DNA of 64,000 nucleotides from Planococcus sp. CP5-4_YE (GCF_019042655.1 NZ_JAHPZO010000005.1:62001-126000); one strand, 5' to 3'. Positions 7,643-15,813 are shown, counted from the stretch's first letter. Notes: generated from the letters alone by a model not told the origin. Made by a program: numbers and translations.

Positions 7643-7966
7643 ATGAAAAACATACTCATCGTCTCAATTACCATGCTGGTACTCGTACTTGGCAATTGGC
7701 TTGTAAGCTTTTTTACGCCACTCGGGTTTTTGGACATCGCCATCCCGTTCGCAGGGCTTGCGGTCGTCATCGTGTTCTTTTTCAAATCGAGAGGCGGGAT
7801 GGCCAGCCGCCAGTTGGATATGTCGATTCAAGGGGCGACCGGCATCCGGATGGAACAGAGTGCGCCTGTCTCCAATCGCTCCTATATTTTGATTGGGGCG
7901 ATTTTGTATTTGGTGCTGATGGTCGGGATTACGTTTTTCGCCTACCGGGAGTATTTTTTAAATTAA
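7643..7966 (+). CDS. Three-helix membrane protein upstream of the fused permease
   Basis: A 107-residue protein starting MKNILIVSITMLVLVLGNW, with TTGGAGG five bases upstream. Hydrophobic segments lie at about residues 4-20, 27-45 and 80-102, separated by a loop (KSRGGMASRQLDMSIQGATG). It is followed 39 bases later, on the same strand, by the large permease gene and then by another small membrane protein, so the three probably form an operon. No motif identifies a function. It could be an accessory subunit of the permease, which is inference from position only. Confidence 0.75.
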   Translation: MKNILIVSITMLVLVLGNWLVSFFTPLGFLDIAIPFAGLAVVIVFFFKSRGGMASRQLDMSIQGATGIRMEQSAPVSNRSYILIGAILYLVLMVGITFFAYREYFLN

Positions 7967-8005
7967 GTACGATGCGATGATCATTTTGATTAAGGGAGGG
8001 CGAAT

Positions 8006-9982
8006 ATGAAAAGGCTTTGGACGATTTTCACCAAATTTCTCTTCGGCGTGATTGGCATCATTTTAATCAGTGCTGCTCCAGCTTTATTCAACGGGGCTTC
8101 TTTTTTGGATTTCCGTTCATACGGAAAGGCTTTGCAAATGATTTTCACCGGGTTTACGACTGCTTCTGAGTGGACCTTGAGTTACCGCATTCCGGGTTCT
8201 CTTGAGACGATTCCGGTATCCTTCGAAAAGTTTTTAAGCGGCCCGTATGTGTATTCGATGTCCATCTTCCTCATGGCACTGGCATTAGCTTTTGTTTCAG
8301 CCTTTATCCTTTCTTTTGCCGTGTTGTTGTCAAAAGGCGCCTTGAAACGCTCGATGCTGGAAATCATTAAGGTCCTTCAGTCTTTCCCTGACTTCGCCTA
8401 CATATTCTTGATTCAAATTGGCGTCATCGCCATTTTTCAACAGACCGGGTTTTTACTTCTTAGCTTTTATAGCTTGGGCGGCGAGGAGATTTACTTGGCG
8501 CCTGTCGTGTGTTTATCGGTCGTGCCCGCCGTATTGTTTTTGAAACTGTTCATTTTATTGTATGAAGAAGAACAGCGATACCCTTATGTGGAACTTGCAC
8601 GTTCCAAAGGGCTTAGCCGTTTTGAGGTCTTGTGGAAGCATTGCACGTCCAATGTATTGAAAAGCGCATTCTATCAATCCAAATCGATTGTGTGGCTGGC
8701 GCTTTCTGCACTATTGATTATTGAGCATTTATTCGGGGTCGAAGGTATTTTGTATTATTTGCGCAATGATTTCAGCCCGAAAGGCATTGCGTTCATCCTC
8801 TTGACGGTGTTCATTCCGTTCTTCATTTTCTATGCCGTAGTGGAGTTGTGGCTTGGGAAATACGAGATTGAGCGAAATGCGGTATTTAGCAAATTCAATT
8901 TGCGTCTTTTCGACTTGAACGAAATCCGAGCTGGTTTCCGTTCGCTTTTCGCCAATCGCCGGTCCGCTTCGACGCGCTTAGCAACTCTCAAAAATCCGCG
9001 CATTTTGATTCCTTCATTTATCGTGCTCGGCTTGTTCACAACGAGTGTCCTTTATGCCGTGTTCACAGGCGATGCCATTGCGCAAATTAATTATGTTTAC
9101 GACGAAGAGGGCAGCATTGAAAGCAGCGCGCCGCATTCACCTTCTGCAGAGATCCTGTTCGGAACGGACCCATACGGCTATTCCATCGCCCAGCAATTAT
9201 TGGTCGGCATGAAATACACCATTGTTTTGAGTTTATTGATTGCCGGCTTGCGCATCGTCTTCGGATATCTGTTCGGTGTGGTGTACACTTTTTTCTTTAC
9301 CGACAAATTGCGGCATTTCGTCAATTCGATCGCAGAAGGCATGCATTTCTTGCCGCTGACTTTAGTGACCTATATTTTATTGCTGCCAGTCCTCATCAGT
9401 TACGGCCAATGGGATCTAAGCTTATCGGAGCGTCTGCTCTTCCAAGGGTTGATCATGTCACTCGTCGTCTTGCCGATCACGACAAGCGCCATCGGGAATG
9501 AAATGAACGAGACCTTGAAAAAAGAGTATGTCATCAGTTCCGTCTTGATGGGCGGGTCGATGAGCTGGATCCTGTCGAAGCACATCCAGCCGGAGCTATG
9601 GCCGAAACTCGTGTTGATGTGGGTGCAGCACATCATTCAAGTCTTGCAGATGTTTGTTCACTTAGGCATCTTGAACATTTTTGTCGGCGGCGCTCTTGCC
9701 CAATCCGATTCGCCACGGCTCATTCCGGAAATTTACGAACTATCGGGGATGATCGCTATTTCCCGGGAAGTTTTCTCCACCAATCAATTCTGGATGATCC
9801 TCCCTCCCTTGGCTGTGTTCATGATTTTGATTTATTGCTTTATCACGATCGCTGAAGGGCTTACGCAGAAACAATTGCCTGTTGTGCAGCCAGAAGTTGA
9901 AGACGTGCGGGATTCTGTGAAGAGCTCAGACACGAAACCTTCTTTTACACGCATTCGTTATGCAGAAGCCAATAAAGAATGA
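8006..9982 (+). CDS. ABC transporter permease, OppB-OppC-type natural fusion
   Basis: A 658-residue membrane protein holding two peptide/nickel-type permease domains in one chain. The N-terminal half (about residues 1-300) is OppB/DppB-like and has the EAA coupling loop at about 195 (ELARSKGLSRFEVLWKH). The C-terminal half (about 330-635) is OppC/DppC-like. It begins with the family's FGTDPYGYSIAQQL signature near residue 385 and has a second EAA-like loop near 505 (EYVISSVLMGGSMSWILSKH). A hydrophilic linker (about 300-330) joins them. Normally these are two separate proteins paired with OppD/OppF ATPases and a binding lipoprotein. None of those lies nearby, so it must use ATPases encoded elsewhere. 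GGGAGGGCG precedes the ATG. Confidence 0.88.
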   Translation: MKRLWTIFTKFLFGVIGIILISAAPALFNGASFLDFRSYGKALQMIFTGFTTASEWTLSYRIPGSLETIPVSFEKFLSGPYVYSMSIFLMALALAFVSAFILSFAVLLSKGALKRSMLEIIKVLQSFPDFAYIFLIQIGVIAIFQQTGFLLLSFYSLGGEEIYLAPVVCLSVVPAVLFLKLFILLYEEEQRYPYVELARSKGLSRFEVLWKHCTSNVLKSAFYQSKSIVWLALSALLIIEHLFGVEGILYYLRNDFSPKGIAFILLTVFIPFFIFYAVVELWLGKYEIERNAVFSKFNLRLFDLNEIRAGFRSLFANRRSASTRLATLKNPRILIPSFIVLGLFTTSVLYAVFTGDAIAQINYVYDEEGSIESSAPHSPSAEILFGTDPYGYSIAQQLLVGMKYTIVLSLLIAGLRIVFGYLFGVVYTFFFTDKLRHFVNSIAEGMHFLPLTLVTYILLLPVLISYGQWDLSLSERLLFQGLIMSLVVLPITTSAIGNEMNETLKKEYVISSVLMGGSMSWILSKHIQPELWPKLVLMWVQHIIQVLQMFVHLGILNIFVGGALAQSDSPRLIPEIYELSGMIAISREVFSTNQFWMILPPLAVFMILIYCFITIAEGLTQKQLPVVQPEVEDVRDSVKSSDTKPSFTRIRYAEANKE

Positions 9983-10013
9983 CCGGTTTACCTCATCGAT
10001 AAAGGAGAATTGC

Positions 10014-10511
10014 ATGCTATTTACAAAATGGACTCTTTACCAAGCAGCCGCTTTAGCAGGACTGATCGCACTGGCTGTTGTGGCCGAACTTTATTCACTT
10101 GATATCGGGAACGCGCTCGCTTCCAGTGCCATCAGCTCGATGCTGATCGTACTGACCTTCATCTTGCTGAGCACGAGCTTGATTCATTTGTTTTTCATCT
10201 TTCACAGCAAAAAAAGCGAACGTTTCTTGTCGCATCCCTTGTGGAACAAGATGAACGTGCTGTCGGGACTGTTGCTTGCGGTTTCTGTCATGCTTTTTAT
10301 AGCCGCTTCACTGACCACCTCGGTGAATGAATGGCTCACAAATTATCGCTGGAATTTATACGGGATCGTCTATTTCTTTTTGTTCCTCTATAGCCTATTC
10401 GTACTGTCAATCGTTCATAAAGTGAAGCAAGACAGCGCGAAAGAAACGAAAATCGAAATCTCGTTCGGCGCCACTGTCGTAAGCTTATGCGTATTGCTTT
10501 TTCTTCTTTAA
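10014..10511 (+). CDS. Four-helix membrane protein downstream of the fused permease
   Basis: A 165-residue protein starting MLFTKWTLYQAAALAG, with AAAGGAGA seven bases upstream. A longer frame that begins inside the permease gene lacks a ribosome site. Hydrophobic segments lie at about residues 10-28, 38-62, 81-101 and 115-133, with a fifth at the extreme C-terminus (VVSLCVLLFLL). The 31-nt gap after the permease and the terminator directly after this gene suggest that it is the last gene of that operon. Family unknown. Confidence 0.75.
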   Translation: MLFTKWTLYQAAALAGLIALAVVAELYSLDIGNALASSAISSMLIVLTFILLSTSLIHLFFIFHSKKSERFLSHPLWNKMNVLSGLLLAVSVMLFIAASLTTSVNEWLTNYRWNLYGIVYFFLFLYSLFVLSIVHKVKQDSAKETKIEISFGATVVSLCVLLFLL

Positions 10512-10518
10512 TTTCAAA

Positions 10519-10568
10519 AAGAGCCTCCGCTCGAGACCAATTTATGGCTCGAACTGGAGGCTGTTTAA
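10519..10568 (+). terminator. Terminator of the permease operon
   Basis: Arms GCCTCC-GCTCGAG (10523-10535) and CTCGAAC-TGGAGGC (10548-10561) pair with a small bulge, followed by TGTTTAATTT. A related hairpin occurs at 11000-11048. Confidence 0.75.
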
Positions 10569-10720
10569 TTTGGTTGTTATTCGGCATTAGTGGCATATAT
10601 GTTCTTGTGCCGATTCTTGAAGCTCACTCACAACTTGAGTTTTGACTGAACAATTACTCATGCCAAAGGCTTCTGACCCAAATTGGTGTAAGAGGCCTTT
10701 TAGCAAAAATGGAATCCCAT

Positions 10721-10936
10721 TTATTTGTCTTTTTTAAAATAGTCAATTGCTAATAATGAAATAGCTACTAGTGCAGTTATTATGCTCAATAAATAAAGCG
10801 ATTGAGTTTCAGGCGTAAGAATACTTTGCCCGTAACTTCCGGTAATTGACCTGAGAATGGCTGATGCAATATAGGCAGCGGAAAACATGATCGCGGCAGA
10901 AATAAATAGCCCGGTTGAGACAATGACGTATTTCAT
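10721..10936 (-). CDS. Small two-helix membrane protein
   Basis: A 71-residue protein starting MKYVIVSTGLFISAAIMFSA, with AAGGGAG five bases upstream. Hydrophobic segments at about residues 4-27 and 46-64 flank a loop (RSITGSYGQSILTPETQS), and the tail is lysine-rich (DYFKKDK). It is transcribed alone, between two related terminator hairpins that point in the plus direction. Family not recognised. Confidence 0.65.
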   Translation of the reverse strand: MKYVIVSTGLFISAAIMFSAAYIASAILRSITGSYGQSILTPETQSLYLLSIITALVAISLLAIDYFKKDK

Positions 10937-10999
10937 TTGACACTCCCTTCCCTACTAGTTTTTCTACACGGCTGCAAAGAAGATTACACCTACTTAATA

Positions 11000-11048
11000 C
11001 CTCTAGTTCGAGCCCACAAGAGAATTCGAACCGGAGGCTGTTTTATTT
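11000..11048 (+). terminator. Terminator-like hairpin overlapping the 3' end of a minus-strand gene
   Basis: Arms 11000-11011 (CCTCTAGTTCGA) and 11025-11037 (TTCGAACCGGAGG) pair with small mismatches, followed on the plus strand by CTGTTTTATTT. The stop codon and last codons of the minus-strand gene at 11003-11389 lie inside the hairpin. It resembles the hairpin at 10519-10568. Confidence 0.6.
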
Positions 11049-11389
11049 GAATGAATACAATTTTTAGGGCCTTGCCGTTTTGGCGTAATTCCAAGTTCAG
11101 CAACGAACATCATCAACAAGCAGTAGAACGCAGTCAAGCTAGCGGCATTGGCTGTACTAGCGGGTTGAGGAAACGAATAATTATAGACGGCTAAATTGAC
11201 GATCAAGGCCACGACGAATCCTGCATAGGACAAAGTAAACAAGTGACTTCCAACGATTATTCGTTTATCGTTTGTCGAATCCCATGTCACCGATTTTGCA
11301 ATAGCCAGAGATTCTTTGATTTGCCCAAATGCGCCGTAAGCAAACACTGCGATGATGAGAATCGGAACAAGATCCACCAACCAGTCCAT
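11003..11389 (-). CDS. Membrane protein, unknown function
   Basis: A 128-residue protein starting MDWLVDLVPILIIAVFAYG, with TTGGAGGTG six bases before the ATG. It has three hydrophobic segments (about residues 4-22, 52-68 and 82-97). The tail after ITPKRQGPKN is Ser/Asn-rich and is encoded by a terminator-like hairpin, which suggests that the natural stop was lost and translation now runs into former noncoding DNA. It lies 25 bases after the stop of the next minus-strand gene, which precedes it in transcription. Family not recognised. Confidence 0.7.
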   Translation of the reverse strand: MDWLVDLVPILIIAVFAYGAFGQIKESLAIAKSVTWDSTNDKRIIVGSHLFTLSYAGFVVALIVNLAVYNYSFPQPASTANAASLTAFYCLLMMFVAELGITPKRQGPKNCIHSNKTASGSNSLVGSN

Positions 11390-11414
11390 TTGAACACCTC
11401 CAAATTAAGAATTC

Positions 11415-11900
11415 TTAGTTTGTCCGTTCAGCTGTCCTGCGCAGCCATTTTTGATTGTTGCGGTACAGGATCAGCAGGAGCGTCAAGAGCCCTGATAGCC
11501 CGAAAAAGCCGGAGAACAAAGTGAGCCCGGTCGTCGGCGAATTAATCAGCATCGCACTCATCAAGAGCAAGCCCACTGCCATCAACGATAAGAAAATGAT
11601 GTGCATCGTTTTGCGGTCTCCCAATAGCCACCCTGCTAGCTGAAAAACGATGAACAGCAATGATGCTGCCATCAATAACGGAAACAGCGGCTCGAATTTT
11701 GCCGCGTAAACGAAATGGTCGATCACCAAAATATCTTCCGCCTCGTTCACTGGCCCGTTTAGCCATGTGGAGAACACAGCCGAGTATTTCCATTCCCAGG
11801 AAATATCGCGCAATTGCCCACCTTCATACCAACTGGCGAGTGTCGAAAAGATAAATACCAAAAATGCGCCGATCAGGTAAATGATGTTTTTGAATTTCAT
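11415..11900 (-). CDS. DUF4306/YjdJ-like membrane protein
   Basis: A 161-residue protein with AAAGGGG before the ATG. It has four hydrophobic segments at about residues 5-22, 70-93, 98-118 and 125-145. After helix 1 comes a long exposed segment starting TLASWYEGGQLRDISWEWKYS. The WYEG motif after the first helix followed by a W-x-W/Y segment is what I associate with the Bacillus YjdJ (DUF4306) family, whose function is unknown. The family call is from memory and moderately certain. It probably shares a transcript with the next membrane gene, 25 bases downstream. Confidence 0.65.
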   Translation of the reverse strand: MKFKNIIYLIGAFLVFIFSTLASWYEGGQLRDISWEWKYSAVFSTWLNGPVNEAEDILVIDHFVYAAKFEPLFPLLMAASLLFIVFQLAGWLLGDRKTMHIIFLSLMAVGLLLMSAMLINSPTTGLTLFSGFFGLSGLLTLLLILYRNNQKWLRRTAERTN

Positions 11901-11942
11901 GCAATTCCCCTTTCAAACTTTTCGTTAATGGTGTTATGTGTT

Positions 11943-12212
11943 TTACAGTTCGATGCCAATGTTTTTTAATTGCTCCTTTAAACTCCAATGTTTCGGCTGC
12001 TCTTTTTTCATAAACCACTCGGCCCCATTTGCTAACCATTCCGTTATATAGGTTTCAAATGTGTAGCCCTGGTCTAAATCATCATAGCCTGGTTGGAAAG
12101 CGCAACAAGTGCAGATCAAGCTATAATCGGGAAGTCCATTTCTATAAAGGGGTCCTCGAAGACCGTCAAAGCCACAAACTGAACAGACATAAAACTTCTT
12201 TTTGAACATCAT
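11943..12212 (-). CDS. Small zinc-ribbon-type cysteine protein
   Basis: An 89-residue cytoplasmic protein with two cysteine pairs, YVCSVCGFDGLRG near the N-terminus and LICTCCAFQPGYDD about 25 residues later. They are spaced as in a four-Cys zinc ribbon and followed by an aromatic helix (YITEWLANGAEWFMK). This C-x-x-C-G ... C-x-C-C-x-F-x-x-G-Y-D-D layout is seen in small 'cysteine-rich CPCC-like' proteins that often accompany toxin-immunity loci, but no toxin is visible here. AAGGTGAGG precedes the ATG. It lies 19 bases downstream of the DUF2711-like gene, so the two are probably cotranscribed. Confidence 0.75.
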   Translation of the reverse strand: MMFKKKFYVCSVCGFDGLRGPLYRNGLPDYSLICTCCAFQPGYDDLDQGYTFETYITEWLANGAEWFMKKEQPKHWSLKEQLKNIGIEL

Positions 12213-12231
12213 TTATGTCCTCACCTTTTCG

Positions 12232-12903
12232 CTATCCTTTTACAAACCACTCGATTTTTGTACCTATGTTACAAATAATCGCTTCCCAATTATTGAGAGT
12301 TATTTTCTCCTCTAAATTTTGCTGTTTTGACAAAAATATTGTGTAGCAACGATCATACTGACTGATAAATACCGATTGCAAATTCTCATCGGTGATGATG
12401 ACTTCAGCTGGTGCTAATTCTGATATAGTTGAAAAAGTGCACTTTTCAATCGACACCTGACCGGAAGAATCGAAAACTGGATCCGAAAAATAAAAGTTTT
12501 GCGCTCCATTGGAAGAAAAGTCATTCAAAATCCCCTTGTTGAGAAAAACCGGAATCCGATCTTCTTGTGGCCAATAAAAATCTGATGAGAAAGAATCGCT
12601 TACTTTCTTTTCTAAATCGGGCCGTTGATATGGCCTTTTAAAGGTGGCCGTTCCCAGTGCCAAGGCCACTTCGTTTAAAGAAGAAAAGCCACAAATTGTG
12701 CGGACTGTTTCCCAACTGACTGGAGTACCGAGCGTTAAAATTTCTTCATCACTTGGATAGACATGTTCATCTGGATGTGACTTTTTCTTCTCACTCCAAC
12801 CTTTAGGCATCTGAACAAATGGATGCAGAAGAAACGCTGACGACCGATATTCAGGCACTTGTTGCAGTAGAGGATCTTCTTCATTAAAACGAATATAATC
12901 CAT
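12232..12903 (-). CDS. DUF2711-like protein
   Basis: A 223-residue soluble protein starting MDYIRFNEEDPLLQQVP. The ATG at 12903 is eight bases after AGGAG; an ATG two codons upstream is too close to it. The segments AFLLHPFVQMPKGW, LGTPVSWETV, FYWPQEDRIPVFL and LNNWEAIIC match my recollection of the Bacillus DUF2711 family, whose function is unknown. No catalytic motif is evident. It is followed by the small zinc-ribbon protein. The family name is from memory. Confidence 0.7.
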   Translation of the reverse strand: MDYIRFNEEDPLLQQVPEYRSSAFLLHPFVQMPKGWSEKKKSHPDEHVYPSDEEILTLGTPVSWETVRTICGFSSLNEVALALGTATFKRPYQRPDLEKKVSDSFSSDFYWPQEDRIPVFLNKGILNDFSSNGAQNFYFSDPVFDSSGQVSIEKCTFSTISELAPAEVIITDENLQSVFISQYDRCYTIFLSKQQNLEEKITLNNWEAIICNIGTKIEWFVKG

Positions 12904-13066
12904 ATGCATTTCTCCTAAACAAATTGAATTTAAAAGCGTATTTCCTTTAATATACTAAGACTCAGATGGAATATCTACATAATAATGGAAATAACTGAAG
13001 ATCATATGAAAAATCTTTTCTTTTTCTTTAGTTCCTTTAAAGTTAGCATTTCTTTTTTTCCTATAG

Positions 13067-13078
13067 GGACATATGTCC
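13067..13078. promoter_or_regulatory. Palindrome GGACATATGTCC, candidate operator
   Basis: A perfect 12-bp palindrome 56 bp before the first gene of the transporter-Crp-transporter operon. A Crp/Fnr-family regulator encoded in the same operon could bind it. The sequence is not the classical TGTGA-N6-TCACA or TTGAT-N4-ATCAA box, so this is inference. Confidence 0.4.
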
Positions 13079-13133
13079 TTCCACCCACTCAAAATGCCGA
13101 TTATCCTTAAATTAACGAAAGGCGGTGGACCGG

Positions 13134-13559
13134 ATGAAAGGAATTTTATTTGCACTGGCGGGCGGGTTTTTCCTGACCTTCCAAAGCGTGGCGAATGCGA
13201 CGATCAGTGACCAAATCGGCACGTGGCAAGCAGCGGCAATGACCCAGCTGACGGGCTTTGTGCTGGCAATCTTGATCGTTTTGGCGCTAAGAGACACATC
13301 GATCAAACATTTGAAACAAGTCTCCCCTCTATATGCCTCAGGCGGCTTGCTTGCAGCGTTTATCTTGTTCAGTAATATGACCGCTGTCCATCGCATGGGC
13401 GTGACGCTGACGATCAGCATGTTCCTTATTGCACAGCTGATCGCAGCGATCGTTATCGATGGCAAAGGCTGGTTCGATATGGCGAAGAAGAATGTCGGAA
13501 AAACGCAAATTGCGGGCGTGTTATTGATGATCACCGGCATCCTTGTATTGAAATGGTAA
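13134..13559 (+). CDS. DMT-superfamily transporter, YdcZ/DUF606 type (first of pair)
   Basis: A 141-residue protein with five hydrophobic helices, starting MKGILFALAGGFFLTFQSV. GGCGGTGG lies six bases before this ATG; a GTG three codons upstream is less well placed. Small YdcZ-type proteins hold half the helices of a full drug/metabolite transporter and generally work in pairs. The helical hairpins here begin with G-G-x-F and G-G-L-L-A motifs typical of the group. A second member is encoded downstream with a Crp/Fnr regulator between them, so a heterodimeric exporter is likely. The substrate is unknown. Confidence 0.8.
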   Translation: MKGILFALAGGFFLTFQSVANATISDQIGTWQAAAMTQLTGFVLAILIVLALRDTSIKHLKQVSPLYASGGLLAAFILFSNMTAVHRMGVTLTISMFLIAQLIAAIVIDGKGWFDMAKKNVGKTQIAGVLLMITGILVLKW

Positions 13560-13571
13560 GGAGGAAAAACT

Positions 13572-14234
13572 ATGCAGGCGATTAACGAGTATCTTCAGCA
13601 GTATGGATTGGCAGATTTGTTCCCTGCTGGCGTCGTCGATTCGATGCAGATCGAACGGTATGCGGCTGGACATAGATTGTTCTCACAAGGTGACACCGCG
13701 GACACTTTGTACTTGCTCGTTGAAGGTAAATTGAAGATTTCCATGCTATCGCCAGAAGGCAAGCGGCTGATTTTGGCATTCAAAACGCCTTTTGATATCG
13801 TCGGCGATATCGAATATGTACAGAAATGCCCATTCATCAACACAGTCGAAGCCGTGACGGACTTGGTATTACTGCGCGTTCCGCATCGTACATTGGATCA
13901 TGAAATGAGCGGCAATTCCCTATTCCAGCAATTCCTATTGGAGACCATTACACGCAAGTTCGTCACGAAAGCACAAGAATTGAATTTCAATCTACTCTAC
14001 GCAGTCGATGTGCGTGTGGCGAGTTATTTACTGTCGATGACACCGGATAAACCGAGGCTTGATTCGCCTTCGCTTGTCGATATGGCCGACTTGATCGGCA
14101 CGAGCTATCGCCATTTAAACCGGGTGCTCCAAAAATTCGAGCAGTCCGGCTGGATTAAACGCAACAACGGCAAAATCGATTTGCTCGACCGGGACGCTTT
14201 ATTGGAACAGGCGGGCCATAATATTTATGAATAG
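13572..14234 (+). CDS. Crp/Fnr family transcriptional regulator
   Basis: A 220-residue protein. Residues about 25-120 form the cyclic-nucleotide-binding-type beta-roll (GHRLFSQGDTADTLYLLVEGKLKI, then the FDIVGDIEYV turn). A long dimerisation helix follows (SLFQQFLLETITRKF), and a C-terminal winged helix has recognition-helix sequence LIGTSYRHLNRVLQKFEQSG (about 170-195). There are no cysteines placed for a [4Fe-4S] cluster, so it is not a classical Fnr. It resembles YeiL-type members. AAGGAGG precedes the ATG by eight bases. It sits between two half-size transporters and probably controls them. Confidence 0.9.
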   Translation: MQAINEYLQQYGLADLFPAGVVDSMQIERYAAGHRLFSQGDTADTLYLLVEGKLKISMLSPEGKRLILAFKTPFDIVGDIEYVQKCPFINTVEAVTDLVLLRVPHRTLDHEMSGNSLFQQFLLETITRKFVTKAQELNFNLLYAVDVRVASYLLSMTPDKPRLDSPSLVDMADLIGTSYRHLNRVLQKFEQSGWIKRNNGKIDLLDRDALLEQAGHNIYE

Positions 14235-14245
14235 GAGGAACTCCC

Positions 14246-14728
14246 ATGGTTCTTGGCATCATACTGGCTCTTTCAGGCGGCGTCTTTGTCTGCCTGCAAA
14301 ATATATTCAACGCGAATGTAAAACAACACGTCAGCGTCTGGACGACGACGGCACTTGTGTTATTTCTTGGATTTTCCGGCTCTTTTATCGCGGGCCTTGC
14401 TGTGAACGGGAAGAGCTTATTCCTTTTTGAGGCGGAAACGTGGTTTTGGTTTAGCGGCGTGCTCGGTGTTGGGGTCGTCGTTTGTGTCACACAAGGCGTC
14501 CAGGCATTGGGCCCGAGCCGTGCGATCTCGATTGTCATGGTATCGCAAATTTTCTTCGGCTTGATGTGGGACACGGCGGGCTGGTTCGGGCTCGAGCAAG
14601 TTCCATTCACTTGGCAATCGCTGTTTGGCGTGCTTTTGATCAGCGCAGGCATCTTGCTGTTCCAACTCGGCCCTATTTTAGAGCGAAAGTCGCTCGCCCC
14701 ACAACAAAAAGCGCCCCATGAGGCGTAG
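14246..14728 (+). CDS. DMT-superfamily transporter, YdcZ/DUF606 type (second of pair)
   Basis: A 160-residue protein with five hydrophobic segments, starting MVLGIILALSGGVFVCLQN. AGGAGGAA lies just before the ATG, 11 bases after the regulator's stop. The N-terminal G-I-I-L-A-L-S-G-G-x-F motif parallels the first transporter of the operon (GILFALAGGFF), so the two are paralogous halves. A hydrophilic C-terminal tail (ERKSLAPQQKAPHEA) marks the cytoplasmic end. Operon structure implies coexpression and probably a heterodimer. The substrate cannot be read from sequence. Confidence 0.8.
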   Translation: MVLGIILALSGGVFVCLQNIFNANVKQHVSVWTTTALVLFLGFSGSFIAGLAVNGKSLFLFEAETWFWFSGVLGVGVVVCVTQGVQALGPSRAISIVMVSQIFFGLMWDTAGWFGLEQVPFTWQSLFGVLLISAGILLFQLGPILERKSLAPQQKAPHEA

Positions 14729-14804
14729 TTTACAGCAGATTTTTCCACTCCTGAAAAATTTGTCTGTAATTCTAACATCAGACTTCGTGCATATTTTTTT
14801 CAAC

Positions 14805-14813
14805 TGCTATAAT
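14805..14813 (+). promoter_or_regulatory. Extended -10 promoter of the RsbR-like gene
   Basis: TGCTATAAT is a perfect extended -10 element. No good -35 hexamer is visible 17 bp upstream, as is usual for extended -10 promoters. It lies about 95 bases before the start codon. Confidence 0.55.
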
Positions 14814-14908
14814 ATATATATATTGACGTTAATATGAACTAGTGAAATTTATTTTGTGCATGAACTATTATTGCGGGATAGTCGCGCCATTGAGGAGAAG
14901 AAAAAATA

Positions 14909-15757
14909 ATGTTCAAAAATATTGAATTGCAGGATTTTTTGCTAAAGAAAACAAAAGGCTTCACTGAACAATGGTATGAAACACTCGATAAGGATTCAGC
15001 TGGTGTATATGGTGAAACTGAGCCTCAGGCAATCGAAAAATTAAAACAGCAAAACTACGAATTTCACGAGCTGTTCTGTAAAGCTTTCGGGGAAAACGAG
15101 AAGGATTGTCTCGAAATTTTCCATGACTGGATTATTCGTGTAGCGAACGATGAAGCCCACCTCGCAACGCCGTTCAATGCTGTCATTAAAGAATTTTTTC
15201 GTACACAGAAACAATACTTGCAGCTGATCGAAGATTTTGCAACCCAGCAGGAAGAAATGATTTCTCATGAGCAGCTTAACAAATGGAACCAGTCTATTGT
15301 CGATACGATGAATGGGGTCATTCTTGAATTTATCAACCAAAACACGAAAGCCGCTGAACGCCGCTTAAATGCACAGCAGGAAATGATCGTTGAAATGAGT
15401 GCACCGGTCATTTTGCTTTCGAAAGACAGTGGATTGCTTCCGCTTATCGGCGAAATTAATACATATCGCGCAAAAATCGTCTTTGAGAAAGTCCTGCAGC
15501 AATGCCACGAGAAATCGATCGAGCGCCTGTTCATCGACCTTTCCGGTGTTCCAATCATCGATACGATGGTCGCCCACCAAATCTTTCAGCTGATCGAAGG
15601 CCTGAAAATCATTGGCGTGCGCACAGCACTTGCCGGCATCAGCCCAGAGATCGCCCAGACCGCTATCCAATTAGGCATCAACTTTGGCGAGATCGATGTC
15701 TACAATAAATTGGATCAGGCCTTGCGCTATCACAAATTGGAATTTGCGAAAAACTAA
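14909..15757 (+). CDS. RsbR-type STAS-domain co-antagonist (stressosome protein)
   Basis: A 282-residue protein. Residues 1-150 form the N-terminal non-haem-globin-like sensor half; residues about 160-280 form a STAS domain. Both regulatory threonines of the RsbR family can be seen, in IGEINTYRAKI and in LSGVPIIDTMVAHQ. These are the residues phosphorylated by RsbT in the B. subtilis stressosome. The closing EIAQTAIQLGINF motif is also conserved. In the family, such proteins assemble with RsbS and RsbT and release RsbT to activate sigma-B. No rsbS or rsbT is adjacent, so this is a stand-alone paralogue. GAGGAGAAG precedes the ATG. Confidence 0.92.
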   Translation: MFKNIELQDFLLKKTKGFTEQWYETLDKDSAGVYGETEPQAIEKLKQQNYEFHELFCKAFGENEKDCLEIFHDWIIRVANDEAHLATPFNAVIKEFFRTQKQYLQLIEDFATQQEEMISHEQLNKWNQSIVDTMNGVILEFINQNTKAAERRLNAQQEMIVEMSAPVILLSKDSGLLPLIGEINTYRAKIVFEKVLQQCHEKSIERLFIDLSGVPIIDTMVAHQIFQLIEGLKIIGVRTALAGISPEIAQTAIQLGINFGEIDVYNKLDQALRYHKLEFAKN

Positions 15758-15770
15758 AATTCCCCAGAAG

Positions 15771-15807
15771 AAAATCCATCTGCGGCATAAATGCGGATGG
15801 ATTTTTT
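15771..15807 (+). terminator. Terminator after the RsbR-like gene
   Basis: Arms AAATCCATCTGC (15772-15783) and GCGGATGGATTT (15793-15804) pair with one G-U, followed by a T run. It may also serve the convergent minus-strand gene that ends at 15814. Confidence 0.9.
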
Positions 15808-15813
15808 GTATGC

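Noticed and set aside
7528..7980. 150-codon plus-strand frame overlapping the 107-residue membrane protein
   Set aside because: Its composition is incoherent (His/Arg/Cys-rich). The alternative frame has TTGGAGG and hydrophobic helices.
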